DNA from: Paraburkholderia heleia NBRC 101817
Lineage (GTDB): Bacteria > Pseudomonadota > Gammaproteobacteria > Burkholderiales > Burkholderiaceae
NCBI RefSeq assembly: GCF_000739775.1
Contig: NZ_BBJH01000006.1
Location: forward strand, 124,001-188,000
Reading direction: 5' to 3'
Length of the DNA stretch: 64,000 nt
In this document: positions 45,577 to 54,845 of the stretch, in pieces
How positions within the stretch are numbered: position 1 is the first letter of the stretch
Layout: every line of letters starts with the position of its first letter
Made by a program: the position numbers and the translations under genes
Notes under the pieces: model-generated
Told to the model about the DNA's origin: nothing
Database searches by the model: none
Seen by the model: only the letters and a program-made list of their open reading frames with translations

Positions 45577-46839
45577 ATGACCCCTTCTCTCACACCGCTG
45601 CGCGAACGCACCCTGCTCTGGCTGCTGGCGCTCACGCAGTTCACCGTCATCATGGATTTCATGGTGATGATGCCGCTCGGCCCGCAGATCATGCACGCGT
45701 TCGCGATCACGCCCGCGGCGTTCGCGACGGCCGTTTCCGCCTATTCGCTCTGTTCGGGTCTGTCAGGACTCCTTGCCGCGACGTATATCGACCGTTTCGA
45801 TCGCCGCCGCCTGCTGCAGGCGACTTACGCGCTCTTCGCGCTCTCCAATCTCGCCTGCGCGCTTGCCACGAACTTTCATCTGCTGCTCGCCGCGCGTGCG
45901 TTCGCGGGCCTCACCGGCGGCGTGCTCGGCTCGATCGTGATGGCGATCGTGAGCGACGTGGTTCCCGCCGCGCGGCGCGGCGCGGCCACGGGCGTCATCA
46001 TGACGGCGTTCTCCATCGCCGCCATCGCGGGCGTGCCGGCCGGCGTGCTGCTCGGCGCGCACTACGGCTGGAGCGCGCCGTTCATGCTGCTCGTGGCGCT
46101 CTCGGTGGCGATCTGGCTCGCGGGCTCGCGCGTCGTGCCCTCGCTCACGGCGCATCTCGGCCAGCGCACGCCGCTCGCGCAAGTGCTGCCGAACCTTTGG
46201 CGACTGCTGACGCTGCCGCGCCACCTGAAGGCCTTTGCACTCACCTTCACGATGATGGCCGGCCACATGCTCGTGATTCCGTTCATCGCGCCGATGCTCG
46301 TCGGCAATCATGGCATCGCGCCGCAGCAGTTGTCGTGGCTCTATATGGCGGGCGGCGCGGCAACGTTCATGACCTCGCGCGCGGTGGGCCGTCTCGCGGA
46401 CCGCTACGGCAAGCGCCGCATCTTCCGCGTGATGGCGCTCGTTTCGCTCGTGCCGGTGCTGTTCGTCACGCATCTGCCCGCGTTGCCTTTCCTCGCGCTC
46501 GTGACGTTCTTCGCGCTGTTCATGATCTCGATGTCTGGCCGCATGGTGCCGATGCAGGCCTTGCTCACGACGATTCCCGAGCCCGCGCGGCGCGGCGCGT
46601 TCCTGAGCGCCAACAGCGCGGTGCAGGCGCTCGGCACGGGCATCGGCGCGTGGCTGGGCGGCCAGTGGCTCACGAACGGCGCGAACGGCGCGATCATCGG
46701 CTTCGGGCAGAACGGCTGGATCGCAGCGGCGCTCACGTGCGTCGCGGTGCTGTGGGTTTCGCGCGTGCGGGGGGTGTCGGAAGACGTGTCGAACGACGTC
46801 GCCGTGCCTGCGAATGCGGCGGCGGCAGCGAAATCCTGA
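45577..46839 (+). CDS. MFS transporter, DHA1-type (12 TM)
   Basis: This 420-residue inner-membrane transporter has 12 hydrophobic segments. Helix 1 carries FTVIMDFMVMMPLGPQI, and the loop 2-3 motif A region is LAATYIDRFDRRRLLQATYA; helix 5 shows AGVPAGVLLGAHYGW. In loop 8-9 GRLADRYGKRRIFRVMALVS repeats motif A. These fit DHA1 drug or arabinose-efflux-type exporters. It lies 24 bases after a terminator, so it may have its own promoter within that stretch or rely on read-through. The substrate is unknown, though its place after yqjH could hint at siderophore or metal-chelate export. Confidence 0.88.
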   Translation: MTPSLTPLRERTLLWLLALTQFTVIMDFMVMMPLGPQIMHAFAITPAAFATAVSAYSLCSGLSGLLAATYIDRFDRRRLLQATYALFALSNLACALATNFHLLLAARAFAGLTGGVLGSIVMAIVSDVVPAARRGAATGVIMTAFSIAAIAGVPAGVLLGAHYGWSAPFMLLVALSVAIWLAGSRVVPSLTAHLGQRTPLAQVLPNLWRLLTLPRHLKAFALTFTMMAGHMLVIPFIAPMLVGNHGIAPQQLSWLYMAGGAATFMTSRAVGRLADRYGKRRIFRVMALVSLVPVLFVTHLPALPFLALVTFFALFMISMSGRMVPMQALLTTIPEPARRGAFLSANSAVQALGTGIGAWLGGQWLTNGANGAIIGFGQNGWIAAALTCVAVLWVSRVRGVSEDVSNDVAVPANAAAAAKS

Positions 46840-46854
46840 GCCGCAAAAGAAAAG

Positions 46855-46905
46855 CGGTTCGCGGTGCGTGACGCGCCTCATGAGCGCGCCACGCACCGCG
46901 AACCG
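46855..46905. terminator. Very long stem-loop between convergent MFS and porin genes
   Basis: Arms of 22 bases (CGGTTCGCGGTGCGTG, then ACGCGC) pair with one mismatch around a 7-base loop CTCATGA. It sits between convergent genes and probably ends both transcripts. A T-run is not obvious on either side. Confidence 0.7.
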
Positions 46906-47035
46906 GTCGTGCTTCGGGTAGAAAGCGAATGAGACCGCGGGCCTCGGATAGATTCGCCCGCGTGAAGCGCGGGACCCGACCGGCCGATCGGGTGCGCGCG
47001 CTTCATCGCTGCGCGAGGCAGCGAGCCAGTGATGC

Positions 47036-48193
47036 TTAGAAGCGGTGACGCAGACCCACCGTTGCGGCGACCTGGTTCTGCGAGGTCGACGGCGACAGCG
47101 TGTTGATCATCGCAACGTTCGCGCCGGCGTCGCCGAGTTCGCCCGAAGCGTGCTGGTACACGGCGCCAGCGTAGACGTCGGTGCGCTTCGAGAGCGAGTA
47201 GTCAGCCGTCAGCGAGACGGTGTGCCACTTCGGATCGCCCGAACCGTTCGAACCCGTGACCTTGCCGTCCGTGAACGTGTACGACGCGTTCAGGGCGAGA
47301 GCCGGCGTGAGCGCGTAGGCGCCGTTCAGCTCGAAGTTGTCCATGTGCAGGTTCGTGCCCGACGGGATCGAGAACGTGTTGCCGCCCTGGCCGCCGGCGA
47401 TCAGGTTTTCGTACTGCGTGTGCGTCCACACGAAGCCGACCGTTGCCGGGCCGTAGTTGTAGTTCACGCCTGCGCCGAAGGTGCGCTGCGTTTGTGCCGA
47501 CAGATTGAAGTTATTGCCGTTCGATGCCGAATTCGCGCCGTTGGCGTTCGTGTTCGTCGGCGAGTTGTTCATCTGCAGGTAGGCAGCCGCGAAGTTCAGC
47601 GGGCCGTTGCCGTACGATGCGCCCGCGCTCCATGCGCGGTTGTTCGCGAACTGGCCGGCGTCGTTGCTGAAGCCGTACAAGCCGCCGAACTTGAAGCCCT
47701 GGTAGTTGACGCTCTGGTACTTGACCGCGTTCTTGATCGAGAACGAGTGGTCGAGGTTGTCGTTGTCGAACGGGTGAGCGGCGAGGTTGTTGCCGTAGCC
47801 CGAACCGGCTTCCGAAAGCGGGCCGAGGTAATCGACCATCGAGTCATATTGACGGCCGAGCGTCAGCGTACCGAAACGGTCGCTCTGCAGACCGACGAAC
47901 GCCTGGCGGTTGAACATCGTGCCGCTCTCGCTGTCCTTGCCGTTGTTCAGGTTGAAGCCGTTTTCCAACGTGAAGATCGCATGCAGTCCGCCGCCCAGGT
48001 CTTCGCTGCCCTTCAGGCCGAAGTACGTGTCGCCGACGGCGCCGCTACCCTGGTTCCATGCGGCGTGGCCGCCTGCATTGTTCGCGTAGACGATACCCGC
48101 ATCCAGTGCGCCGTAGAGCGTAACGCTGCTTTGTGCGTGAGCGGAGGCTGCGAACGCGCCGAGGACGCCCGCGATAATCAAAGTATTCTTCAT
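47036..48193 (-). CDS. Gram-negative trimeric porin (Burkholderia OpcP/OmpC-like)
   Basis: This 385-residue outer-membrane protein has a clear signal peptide (MKNTLIIAGVLGAFAASAHA, cleaved before QSSVTLYG) and the 16-strand porin pattern with many Gly/Asn/Tyr turns. SVTLYGALDAGIVYANNAGG, FGTLTLGRQYDSMVDYLGP and a final Phe (VGLRHRF), needed for BAM recognition, are as in Burkholderia general porins. The ATG at 48193 has AAGGAA upstream; the frame is open to 48280. The AT-rich DNA upstream probably holds a strong promoter. It allows passive uptake of small hydrophilic solutes. Confidence 0.94.
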   Translation of the reverse strand: MKNTLIIAGVLGAFAASAHAQSSVTLYGALDAGIVYANNAGGHAAWNQGSGAVGDTYFGLKGSEDLGGGLHAIFTLENGFNLNNGKDSESGTMFNRQAFVGLQSDRFGTLTLGRQYDSMVDYLGPLSEAGSGYGNNLAAHPFDNDNLDHSFSIKNAVKYQSVNYQGFKFGGLYGFSNDAGQFANNRAWSAGASYGNGPLNFAAAYLQMNNSPTNTNANGANSASNGNNFNLSAQTQRTFGAGVNYNYGPATVGFVWTHTQYENLIAGGQGGNTFSIPSGTNLHMDNFELNGAYALTPALALNASYTFTDGKVTGSNGSGDPKWHTVSLTADYSLSKRTDVYAGAVYQHASGELGDAGANVAMINTLSPSTSQNQVAATVGLRHRF

Positions 48194-48785
48194 GACTTTC
48201 CTTATGACATTCAGACCGCGCTGAAGCGGCTCCGGGTATTGGAGCCACACCGGCAATCCCGAGCGAAGTCTACGTGTCAAAGGCTTTAATTCGCCTCAGC
48301 AAGCGCTGTAACAGATATTTGCTAAATCTGGAAATATCGAAAGAAAATCCCGTAAGTTAATGTTTTTAATCAGAAATACAGAGTAACGCACGGATCGGAC
48401 CGAATCGGCTGTGTGGCAATCACGCGACGCCCGGATTCGCATGGGAATTCGATTATTGTGTAAATCGGATTAATTGACGGGTATTTCCGGCGATTAAAAT
48501 TTCTTCGCCTGGATGAACTTTATCACGGTCATGCCGGTCTTATCGCGCGCGTGAATTATTGCTCTATGCGGCGATTATTATTGCGTGAAATCGCGATTAA
48601 CAAACGCGGCGTTTTCGGCTTACCCGGCATCGTTCGTCATTTCCCTCGCGCGGCACGCGCGCGAGCGCGGGCGCGCGCATCCGTTAAAATCCCCCAACAC
48701 GCGTGCACCGCGTGCACCACCCGCATCGACGCCACTTCTACCGAACGGCCGCGTCGCCCTTACCCGTCCGGCGCGAGACTCCGTC
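48194..48785. other. AT-rich divergent regulatory region, porin / dbpA
   Basis: About 590 bases with an AT-rich part at about 48290-48620, much poorer in GC than its surroundings. It holds the porin promoter and the helicase promoter. The frame of dbpA is open from 48585, but no earlier start has a ribosome site. No RNA gene could be supported. Confidence 0.45.
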
Positions 48786-50192
48786 ATGACAAACAAAGCC
48801 ACTCCTACGCACGCCCAGCCCTTCAGCGAGCTGCCGCTCGCGCCCGCCATGCTCGCCAACCTCACGCGCCTCGGCTACGTCGACATGACGCCGATCCAGG
48901 CCGCGAGCCTGCCCATCGCTTTCGCGGGCCACGACCTGATCGCCCAGGCCAAGACCGGCAGCGGCAAGACGGCGGCCTTCTCGCTCGCGCTGCTCTCGCG
49001 CCTCGACCCGCGCCGTCAGGACGTGCAGGCCATGATCCTCTGCCCCACGCGCGAGCTGGCCGACCAGGTCACGCAGGAGATCCGCCGCCTCGCACGCGCC
49101 GAAGAAAACATCAAGGTGCTCACGCTGTGCGGCGGCACGCCCATGCGTCCGCAGGCGGCGAGCCTCGAACACGGCGCGCACATCGTCGTGGGCACGCCGG
49201 GCCGCATCATGGACCATCTGGAGCGCGGCAACCTCGCGCTCGGCGCGCTCAATACGCTCGTGCTCGACGAAGCCGACCGCATGCTCGACATGGGCTTTTT
49301 CGACGACATCGCCACCGTGGCGCGTCAATGCCCCAAGGAGCGCCAGACGCTGCTCTTCTCGGCGACCTACCCCGAAGGCATTACGAAGCTGAGCCAGCAA
49401 TTCCTTCGCAATCCGAAGGAAGTCAAGCTCGAAGAACATCACGACGACAGCAAGATCCGCCAGCGCTTCTATGAAGTCACGGAAGACGAGCGCCTGCACG
49501 CCGTGGGCATGCTGCTCAACCACTACCGTCCTGTGAGCACGCTCGCGTTCTGCAACACGAAGCAGCAATGCCGCGACCTGCTCGACGTGCTGCGCGCACA
49601 GGGCTTTCACGCGCTCGCGCTGCACGGCGAGCTCGACCAGCGCGAGCGCGATCAGGTGCTGATCCAGTTCGCCAACCGCAGCTGCTCGGTGCTCGTGGCG
49701 ACCGACGTGGCCGCGCGCGGCCTCGACATCGCGCAGCTCGAAGCCGTGATCAACGTGGACGTCACGCCGGACCCGGAGGTGTACGTGCACCGCATCGGCC
49801 GCACGGGCCGCGCCGACCAGGACGGCTGGGCGCTCAGCCTCGCGAGCATGGACGAAATGGGCCGCGTGGGCGGCATCGAGCAGGCGCTCAAGCGCGAAGT
49901 CGAGTGGAGCCCGCTCGCGGAACTGAAGCCCGCCAGCAACGAGCCGCTGCTGCCGCCGATGGAGACGCTGCAGATCCTCGGCGGGCGCAAGGAAAAGATC
50001 CGTCCCGGCGACGTGCTGGGCGCGCTCACCGGCGAAGCGGGCTTCAGCGGCGCGCAGATCGGCAAGATCAACGTGACCGATTTTTCGACCTACGTGGCCG
50101 TGGAGCGCAGCATCGCGCGCGACGCGCTGCGCAAGCTCAACGCGGGCAAGGTCAAGGGCAAGAAGGTCAAAGCCCGTATGATGGACGAATAA
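48786..50192 (+). CDS. dbpA: ATP-dependent RNA helicase DbpA
   Basis: This 468-residue DEAD-box helicase helps 50S ribosome assembly. Motifs in order: Q motif FSELPLAPAMLANLTRLGYV...PIQ, motif I AKTGSGKT, Ia PTRELADQ, Ib TPGR, II DEAD (LVLDEADRMLDMG), III SAT, IV LAFCNTKQQC, V ATDVAARGLDI, VI HRIGRTGR. The C-terminal domain (GGRKEKIRPGDVLGALTGEA, then IGKINVTDFSTYVAVERS) is the DbpA RRM-like part that binds hairpin 92 of 23S rRNA. The ATG at 48786 fits the protein start; the frame is open from 48585. Confidence 0.95.
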   Translation: MTNKATPTHAQPFSELPLAPAMLANLTRLGYVDMTPIQAASLPIAFAGHDLIAQAKTGSGKTAAFSLALLSRLDPRRQDVQAMILCPTRELADQVTQEIRRLARAEENIKVLTLCGGTPMRPQAASLEHGAHIVVGTPGRIMDHLERGNLALGALNTLVLDEADRMLDMGFFDDIATVARQCPKERQTLLFSATYPEGITKLSQQFLRNPKEVKLEEHHDDSKIRQRFYEVTEDERLHAVGMLLNHYRPVSTLAFCNTKQQCRDLLDVLRAQGFHALALHGELDQRERDQVLIQFANRSCSVLVATDVAARGLDIAQLEAVINVDVTPDPEVYVHRIGRTGRADQDGWALSLASMDEMGRVGGIEQALKREVEWSPLAELKPASNEPLLPPMETLQILGGRKEKIRPGDVLGALTGEAGFSGAQIGKINVTDFSTYVAVERSIARDALRKLNAGKVKGKKVKARMMDE

Positions 50193-50299
50193 GCCGACGA
50201 ATAAGCCGACGAATCCTCCGCGCCGGGCGCGCACGCGGCTTGCGCAAGCGCGCTGCACCGCGCCTCGGTGACCCCGCGTTCAACCGGATCAGGAAAGCC

Positions 50300-50956
50300 A
50301 TGAAACAACCGCTCAGAATCGATTTCGTCTCCGACATCGCGTGCCCCTGGTGCGCAATCGGCCTCTCGTCGCTGAACCTCGCACTCGAACGGCTGCGCGA
50401 CACCGTCGATGCGCAGATCGTCGTGCACCCCTTCGAACTGAATCCGCAGATGGGCCCGGGCGGCGAATCCGTGGTCGAGTATCTCGGCAAAAAGTACAAC
50501 CGCACCCCCGCGCAGATCGCCGAGACGCAGGCCATGATCGGCGAGCGCGGCGCGAGTGTCGGCTTCGCGTTCGGGCCGCGCGAGCGTGTCTACAACACCT
50601 TCGACGCGCATCGTCTGCTGCACTGGGCCGGCATCGAAGGCAAGCAGCTGCCGCTCAAGCTCGCGCTGCTGCGTGCCTATCACGGCGAGGGCAAGGACAC
50701 GAGCGACCATGCGGTGCTCGTCGCGGCGGCGCAGTCCGTGGGGCTCGACGCGGACAAGGCGCGCGAAGTCCTGGAAAGCGGCCAGTTTGCCGACGAGGTG
50801 CGCGCCGAAGAGCACGAATACCAGGCGGCGGGCATCCAGTCGGTGCCGGCGATCATCTTCGACCAGCAGTATCTGGTCAACGGCGGCCAGCCCATCGAAA
50901 CCTTCGAGCAGGCGATCCAGCAAATCCTGGCCGAGCGCGCCAAGGCCAAGGCCTGA
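50300..50956 (+). CDS. DsbA-family oxidoreductase, FrnE-like
   Basis: This 218-residue thioredoxin-fold protein has no signal peptide, so it acts in the cytoplasm. The active site is DIACPWCAIG (CPWC) at residues 15-18, typical of the FrnE/2-hydroxychromene-isomerase-like branch. The middle helical insertion (FGPRERVYNTFDAHRLLHWA) and the cis-Pro region (QSVPAIIFDQQYLVNGGQP) fit the fold. AGGAAA precedes the ATG. It lies 107 bases after dbpA and may be co-transcribed. It probably is a protein disulfide isomerase or detoxifying enzyme. Confidence 0.92.
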   Translation: MKQPLRIDFVSDIACPWCAIGLSSLNLALERLRDTVDAQIVVHPFELNPQMGPGGESVVEYLGKKYNRTPAQIAETQAMIGERGASVGFAFGPRERVYNTFDAHRLLHWAGIEGKQLPLKLALLRAYHGEGKDTSDHAVLVAAAQSVGLDADKAREVLESGQFADEVRAEEHEYQAAGIQSVPAIIFDQQYLVNGGQPIETFEQAIQQILAERAKAKA

Positions 50957-51116
50957 ACGGCTCAGGCGCTGAAGCCCCGCGCGGCGGTGCCTCGCGCCCG
51001 CGGGCGCCGCGCTTTCGCGGCCCGCCGCGCCGTCGTCCAGGCGTCCGGCAATCCGCCGATGCCGGCCGCCCCCTCGCGGGCATGTACACTAGCGGGTTTT
51101 TTGCCCAGGTGGAAAA

Positions 51117-51827
51117 GTGCTAGCCCCGCAACGCCTCGCGTTGAGCGGCCCGACGCTCGTTCGCTTACTTGCCCGCTTCGGCGACGCCGAAGTGCCCGAA
51201 TCCCGGCAATCGATCTCGGACCATCTGAGCCAGTGGCTCGGCTGGACGGACGCCATCGCGCTTTCGACGGCGCTGAGCGTTCAGGCGCCCGGTGGCGAGC
51301 CCGCCACGCGCGTGGGCGCCAGTGCCGAACAAAGCCAGAGCGAGCGCGTGCGCGCGGCGCTGAGAAAGGCCATTGCGGGCGAAGGCGCGCCCGCGCGGCG
51401 CGATGGACGCCGCACGCAGGCCGCGAGCCAGCCAGCCGATGTGGAACCCGATTTCGCGGATTTCCGCCAGCGCTACCTGGCGCTGCAACAGGCGATGGAG
51501 ACCGACATCGCCGCGCTGCGCGCCCGTCTGCGTGCCGCGCTGGCTGCCCGCGCGCCAGCGCTTGCGCGCCTTGCGACGGTCGATACCGTGATGGAGCAGG
51601 CGCTCGGCGCGCGCGAGCGCAGCCTGCTCGCCGGCGTGCCCGCGCTGCTCGGCGCGCATTTCGAGCGGCAGCGCGCCGCCGCGGCGGCACCGTCCGCCGC
51701 AGAAACCGCCGCGCGCAACGCCTGGCTCGCCGGCTTTCGCAAAGATATGCAGAGCGTGTTGCTCGCCGAACTTGAAATTCGGTTTCAACCGGTGGAGGGG
51801 CTGCTTGCCGCCCTTCGCGCCAGCTAA
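51117..51827 (+). CDS. DUF3348 family protein, first gene of stator-like operon
   Basis: This 236-residue soluble protein is mostly helical. The N-terminal block LALSGPTLVRLLARFGDAEV and LSQWLGWTDAIALSTAL are the DUF3348 signature as I recall it; FADFRQRYLALQQAMETDIA and the C-terminal FRKDMQSVLLAELEIRFQPV form further helices. It starts with GTG at 51117 after AGGTGGA. It is followed by the DUF802 gene after 4 bases. No function is known to me; its constant place beside the ZorA-like protein suggests that it binds the tail or regulates the complex. Confidence 0.82.
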   Translation: MLAPQRLALSGPTLVRLLARFGDAEVPESRQSISDHLSQWLGWTDAIALSTALSVQAPGGEPATRVGASAEQSQSERVRAALRKAIAGEGAPARRDGRRTQAASQPADVEPDFADFRQRYLALQQAMETDIAALRARLRAALAARAPALARLATVDTVMEQALGARERSLLAGVPALLGAHFERQRAAAAAPSAAETAARNAWLAGFRKDMQSVLLAELEIRFQPVEGLLAALRAS

Positions 51828-51831
51828 CCCT

Positions 51832-54201
51832 ATGTCCCGCGCTATGTCCCGTTTTCGCATTGAACCTGTCGTCTTCGTCGTGGGCCTCGCCGCCGTGTGC
51901 TGGATCGGCGCCGGCTACGCGGTCACGAACCCGCTTGCGAGCGCCGTCACGCTGCTGATCGGCGCATGCTATGTCGCGGGCGCCTGGGAGCTTTATCGCT
52001 TTCAGCAGGCCACGGCCACGCTCGCCCGGGCGACCGCTCAGTTGAACGCGCCGCCCGCGCGCCTGGCCGGCTGGCTCGACACGCTGCATCCGGGCCTGCG
52101 CAACGCAGTGCGCGCGCGCATCGAAGGCGAGCGCGTGGGCCTGCCGGGCCCGGCGCTCGCGCCCTATCTCACGGGCCTGCTCGTGCTGCTCGGCATGCTC
52201 GGCACGCTGCTCGGCATGGTCGTCACGCTCAAGGGCACGGGTGCGGCGCTGGAAAGCGCCACCGACCTCGACGCCATCCGCGCCTCGCTCGCCGCGCCCG
52301 TGAACGGCCTTGGCTTCGCGTTCGGCACCTCGATCGCGGGGGTGGCCACCTCAGCCATGCTCGGGCTGCTCTCGGCGCTGTGCCGCCGTGCACGCATCGA
52401 GGCCGCGCAGCAGCTCGACGTGAAGATTGCGACGACGCTGCGCGCCTTCTCGCGGTCCCATCAGCGCGAAGCCTCGTTCAAGCTGCTGCAGCGCCAGGCC
52501 GACGCCATGCCTGCGCTCGTCGACAAGCTTGGTGCGCTGATGACGTTGATCGAGCGCCAGGGCGCCGCGCAGCACGAACAGCAGATCGCGACCCAGCAGG
52601 CCTTCGCCGCGAACGCCGAAGCCGCCTGGAGCCGCCTCGCGGCTTCCGTGGGCCAGTCGCTCAAGTCGAGCGCGGCGGAAAGCGCACGCGCCGCGGGCGC
52701 GGCGCTGCAGCCCGTGGTCGAAGCGACCATGGCGGGCCTCGCGCGCGAATCGGCGTCGATGCAGGGCGCGCTCACGCAGGCGGTACAACAACAGCTCGAA
52801 GGGCTCGTGAGCGGCTTCGAGGCGTCGACGGCGAACGTCGCCGAAATCTGGAACCGCGCGCTCGCACAGCACCGCCAGACCAGCGAGGCACTCGCCGCCG
52901 ACCTCGGCGGCGCGCTGGAGCGCTTCAACGCAAGCTTCGAGCAACGTGCCGCAGGCCTGCTCGATGGCGTGTCGACGCGCTTCGAGAGCGCATCGGGAAC
53001 GATGTCTCAGGCGTGGCAGGCGGCGCTCGACCAGCAGGCGCGCGCCGGCGAGAAACTCGCCGCAGCCAACCAGCAGGCGCTCGCCGCGGCGACTGCGACG
53101 TTCGAGCAGCACTCGGCGTCGCTGCTGCGCGCGGTCGACGAATCCCATGCGGACCTGCAGACCAGGCTCGGCGCACGCGACGAAGCGCGGCTCGCAAGCT
53201 GGGCCGAAGCGCTCGCGGCGATGGCCGCCACGTTGCGCACGGAGTGGCAAGCGAGCAGCGCGGCGTCGGCCCAACGCCAGCAGGAAATCTGCGCGACGCT
53301 CGCGCAGACCGCGAACGAGATCGCCGCGCAAGCGCAGCAGCACGCGAGCAAGACGATCGCCGAGATCGATCGTCTCGTCGACGCCGCCGCCGCTGCGCCG
53401 AAGGCCGCGGCAACCCTGCACGCGGAAATTGCCTCGCGCGACGCGCAGCGCCTCGAAGCATGGACCGCGTCGCTTGCCGCGATGTCGGCCGCCTTGCGCG
53501 AGCAATGGCAAGCCACGAGCGCGGCCACCGCGCAGCGTCAGCAGGAAATCTGCGCGACGCTCGCGCAAACCGCGAACGACATCGCCACGCAATCGCAGGC
53601 CCATAACGCCGGCACGATCGCCGAAATCGGCCGCCTCGTGCAGGCCGCCTCGGTCGCGCCGCAGGCCGCGGCCGAAGTCATCGCCGAGCTGCGCCAGAAG
53701 CTTTCGGACAGCATGGTCCGCGACACCGCGATGCTCGACGAGCGCAACCGCCTGCTCGCCACGCTCGAAACGCTGCTCGACGCCGTGAACCGCGCCTCCA
53801 CCGAGCAGCGCTCGGCGATCGACGCGCTCGTTTCTACGTCGTCGGCTCTGCTCGAGCGCGTGGGCGGCCAGTTCAGCGCGAGCGTCGAGGCCGGCAGCGG
53901 CAAGCTGGGCGAGATCGCCGCGCAGGTGAGCGGCAGCGCCGTGGAAGTGGCGAGCCTCGGCGACGCGTTCGGCGCGGCCGTGAGCGTGTTCGGCGAATCG
54001 AACGACAAGCTCGTGGCACACCTGGAGCGCATCGAGGCCGCGCTCGACAAGTCGCTCGCGCGCAGCGACGACCAGCTCGCCTACTACGTGGCGCAGGCGC
54101 GCGAGGTCATCGACCTGAGCATGCTGTCGCAGAAGCAGATCGTCGAGAACCTGCAGCAGCTCGCGAGCCAGCGCGCGAGCGCCGGAGCGGAAGCGGCATG
54201 A
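51832..54201 (+). CDS. DUF802 protein: MotA/ZorA-like stator with long cytoplasmic tail
   Basis: This 789-residue protein has four membrane segments in the first 200 residues: about 10-28, 33-55, then a pair, TGLLVLLGMLGTLLGMVVTL and GFAFGTSIAGVATSAMLGLL, equal to the ion-channel helices 3 and 4 of MotA/ExbB/ZorA. After that comes a tail of about 590 residues, Ala/Gln/Glu-rich and coiled-coil-like, with two 87-residue tandem repeats containing ASAQRQQEICATLAQTAN. ZorA of Zorya also has a long tail of this type. The start may be 51832 or 51844. It overlaps the OmpA gene by four bases. It probably forms a pentamer around two OmpA subunits. Confidence 0.82.
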   Translation: MSRAMSRFRIEPVVFVVGLAAVCWIGAGYAVTNPLASAVTLLIGACYVAGAWELYRFQQATATLARATAQLNAPPARLAGWLDTLHPGLRNAVRARIEGERVGLPGPALAPYLTGLLVLLGMLGTLLGMVVTLKGTGAALESATDLDAIRASLAAPVNGLGFAFGTSIAGVATSAMLGLLSALCRRARIEAAQQLDVKIATTLRAFSRSHQREASFKLLQRQADAMPALVDKLGALMTLIERQGAAQHEQQIATQQAFAANAEAAWSRLAASVGQSLKSSAAESARAAGAALQPVVEATMAGLARESASMQGALTQAVQQQLEGLVSGFEASTANVAEIWNRALAQHRQTSEALAADLGGALERFNASFEQRAAGLLDGVSTRFESASGTMSQAWQAALDQQARAGEKLAAANQQALAAATATFEQHSASLLRAVDESHADLQTRLGARDEARLASWAEALAAMAATLRTEWQASSAASAQRQQEICATLAQTANEIAAQAQQHASKTIAEIDRLVDAAAAAPKAAATLHAEIASRDAQRLEAWTASLAAMSAALREQWQATSAATAQRQQEICATLAQTANDIATQSQAHNAGTIAEIGRLVQAASVAPQAAAEVIAELRQKLSDSMVRDTAMLDERNRLLATLETLLDAVNRASTEQRSAIDALVSTSSALLERVGGQFSASVEAGSGKLGEIAAQVSGSAVEVASLGDAFGAAVSVFGESNDKLVAHLERIEAALDKSLARSDDQLAYYVAQAREVIDLSMLSQKQIVENLQQLASQRASAGAEAA

Positions 54202-54845
54202 ACGACGAAATCGACGGCGGCGCGGCCCCCGCTGCGCCGGTCTGGCCCGCGTTCGCCGACCTGATGTCGGTGCTGCTGGGCGCGTTCCTGCTAATCCTCG
54301 TGGGCGTGGTCGGCATGCAGCTCGAACTGTCGAGCCGGCTCGCGAACGAGGTCAAGCAACGCAAGGCCGAAACCGCGCGCCGCAAGACGCTCGAAGAGGC
54401 GCTCGCGGGCCCGCTCGCGGCGGGGCGCGTGACGCTCGTGAACGGACGCATCGGCATTAGCGGCAGCGTGCTGTTCGCGCTGAATTCGGACCAGCTGACG
54501 CCGCAAGGCCGCGACCTGCTCAAGAGCCTCGCCGGGCCGCTCACGGCGTATCTGAAGAGCCGCGACGAAATCCTGATGGTGAGCGGATTCGCCGACGACC
54601 AGCAAGTCCATGCAGGCAACCGCCGCTTCGCCGACAACTGGGAGCTTTCGGCTGAGCGCGCGCTGACGGTCACGCGCGCGTTCATCGAAGAGGGCGTTCC
54701 CGCGTCGTCGGTGTTCGCGGCCGCCTTCGGCTCCGAGCAGCCGGTGAGCGCCAACACCGACGAGGCCGGTCGCGCGAAAAATCGCCGCGTGGAGATTGCG
54801 CCGGTGCCGCGGCCGACCGTCGGCGAGGGCAAGCATGGCCAATGA
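54198..54845 (+). CDS. MotB/ZorB-like OmpA-domain protein
   Basis: This 215-residue protein has one N-terminal membrane helix (ADLMSVLLGAFLLILVGVVG) beginning with Asp21, at the place of the proton-binding Asp of MotB and ZorB. A short linker and an OmpA peptidoglycan-binding domain follow (GSVLFALNSDQLTPQGRDLL, ILMVSGFADDQQV, LSAERALTVTRAFIEEGVPA, GRAKNRRVEI). It would be the wall-anchored partner of the DUF802 protein, forming an ion channel that moves when protons pass. It overlaps both neighbours (four bases upstream, 11 downstream). Confidence 0.88.
   Translation: MNDEIDGGAAPAAPVWPAFADLMSVLLGAFLLILVGVVGMQLELSSRLANEVKQRKAETARRKTLEEALAGPLAAGRVTLVNGRIGISGSVLFALNSDQLTPQGRDLLKSLAGPLTAYLKSRDEILMVSGFADDQQVHAGNRRFADNWELSAERALTVTRAFIEEGVPASSVFAAAFGSEQPVSANTDEAGRAKNRRVEIAPVPRPTVGEGKHGQ

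Noticed and set aside
48738..50258. 506-aa minus-strand ORF opposite dbpA
   Set aside because: It is an antisense shadow of a gene with all DEAD-box motifs and has no ribosome site.
52351..54021. 556-aa minus-strand ORF opposite the DUF802 gene
   Set aside because: It is an antisense shadow of Ala/Arg-rich coding DNA with no recognisable domain.
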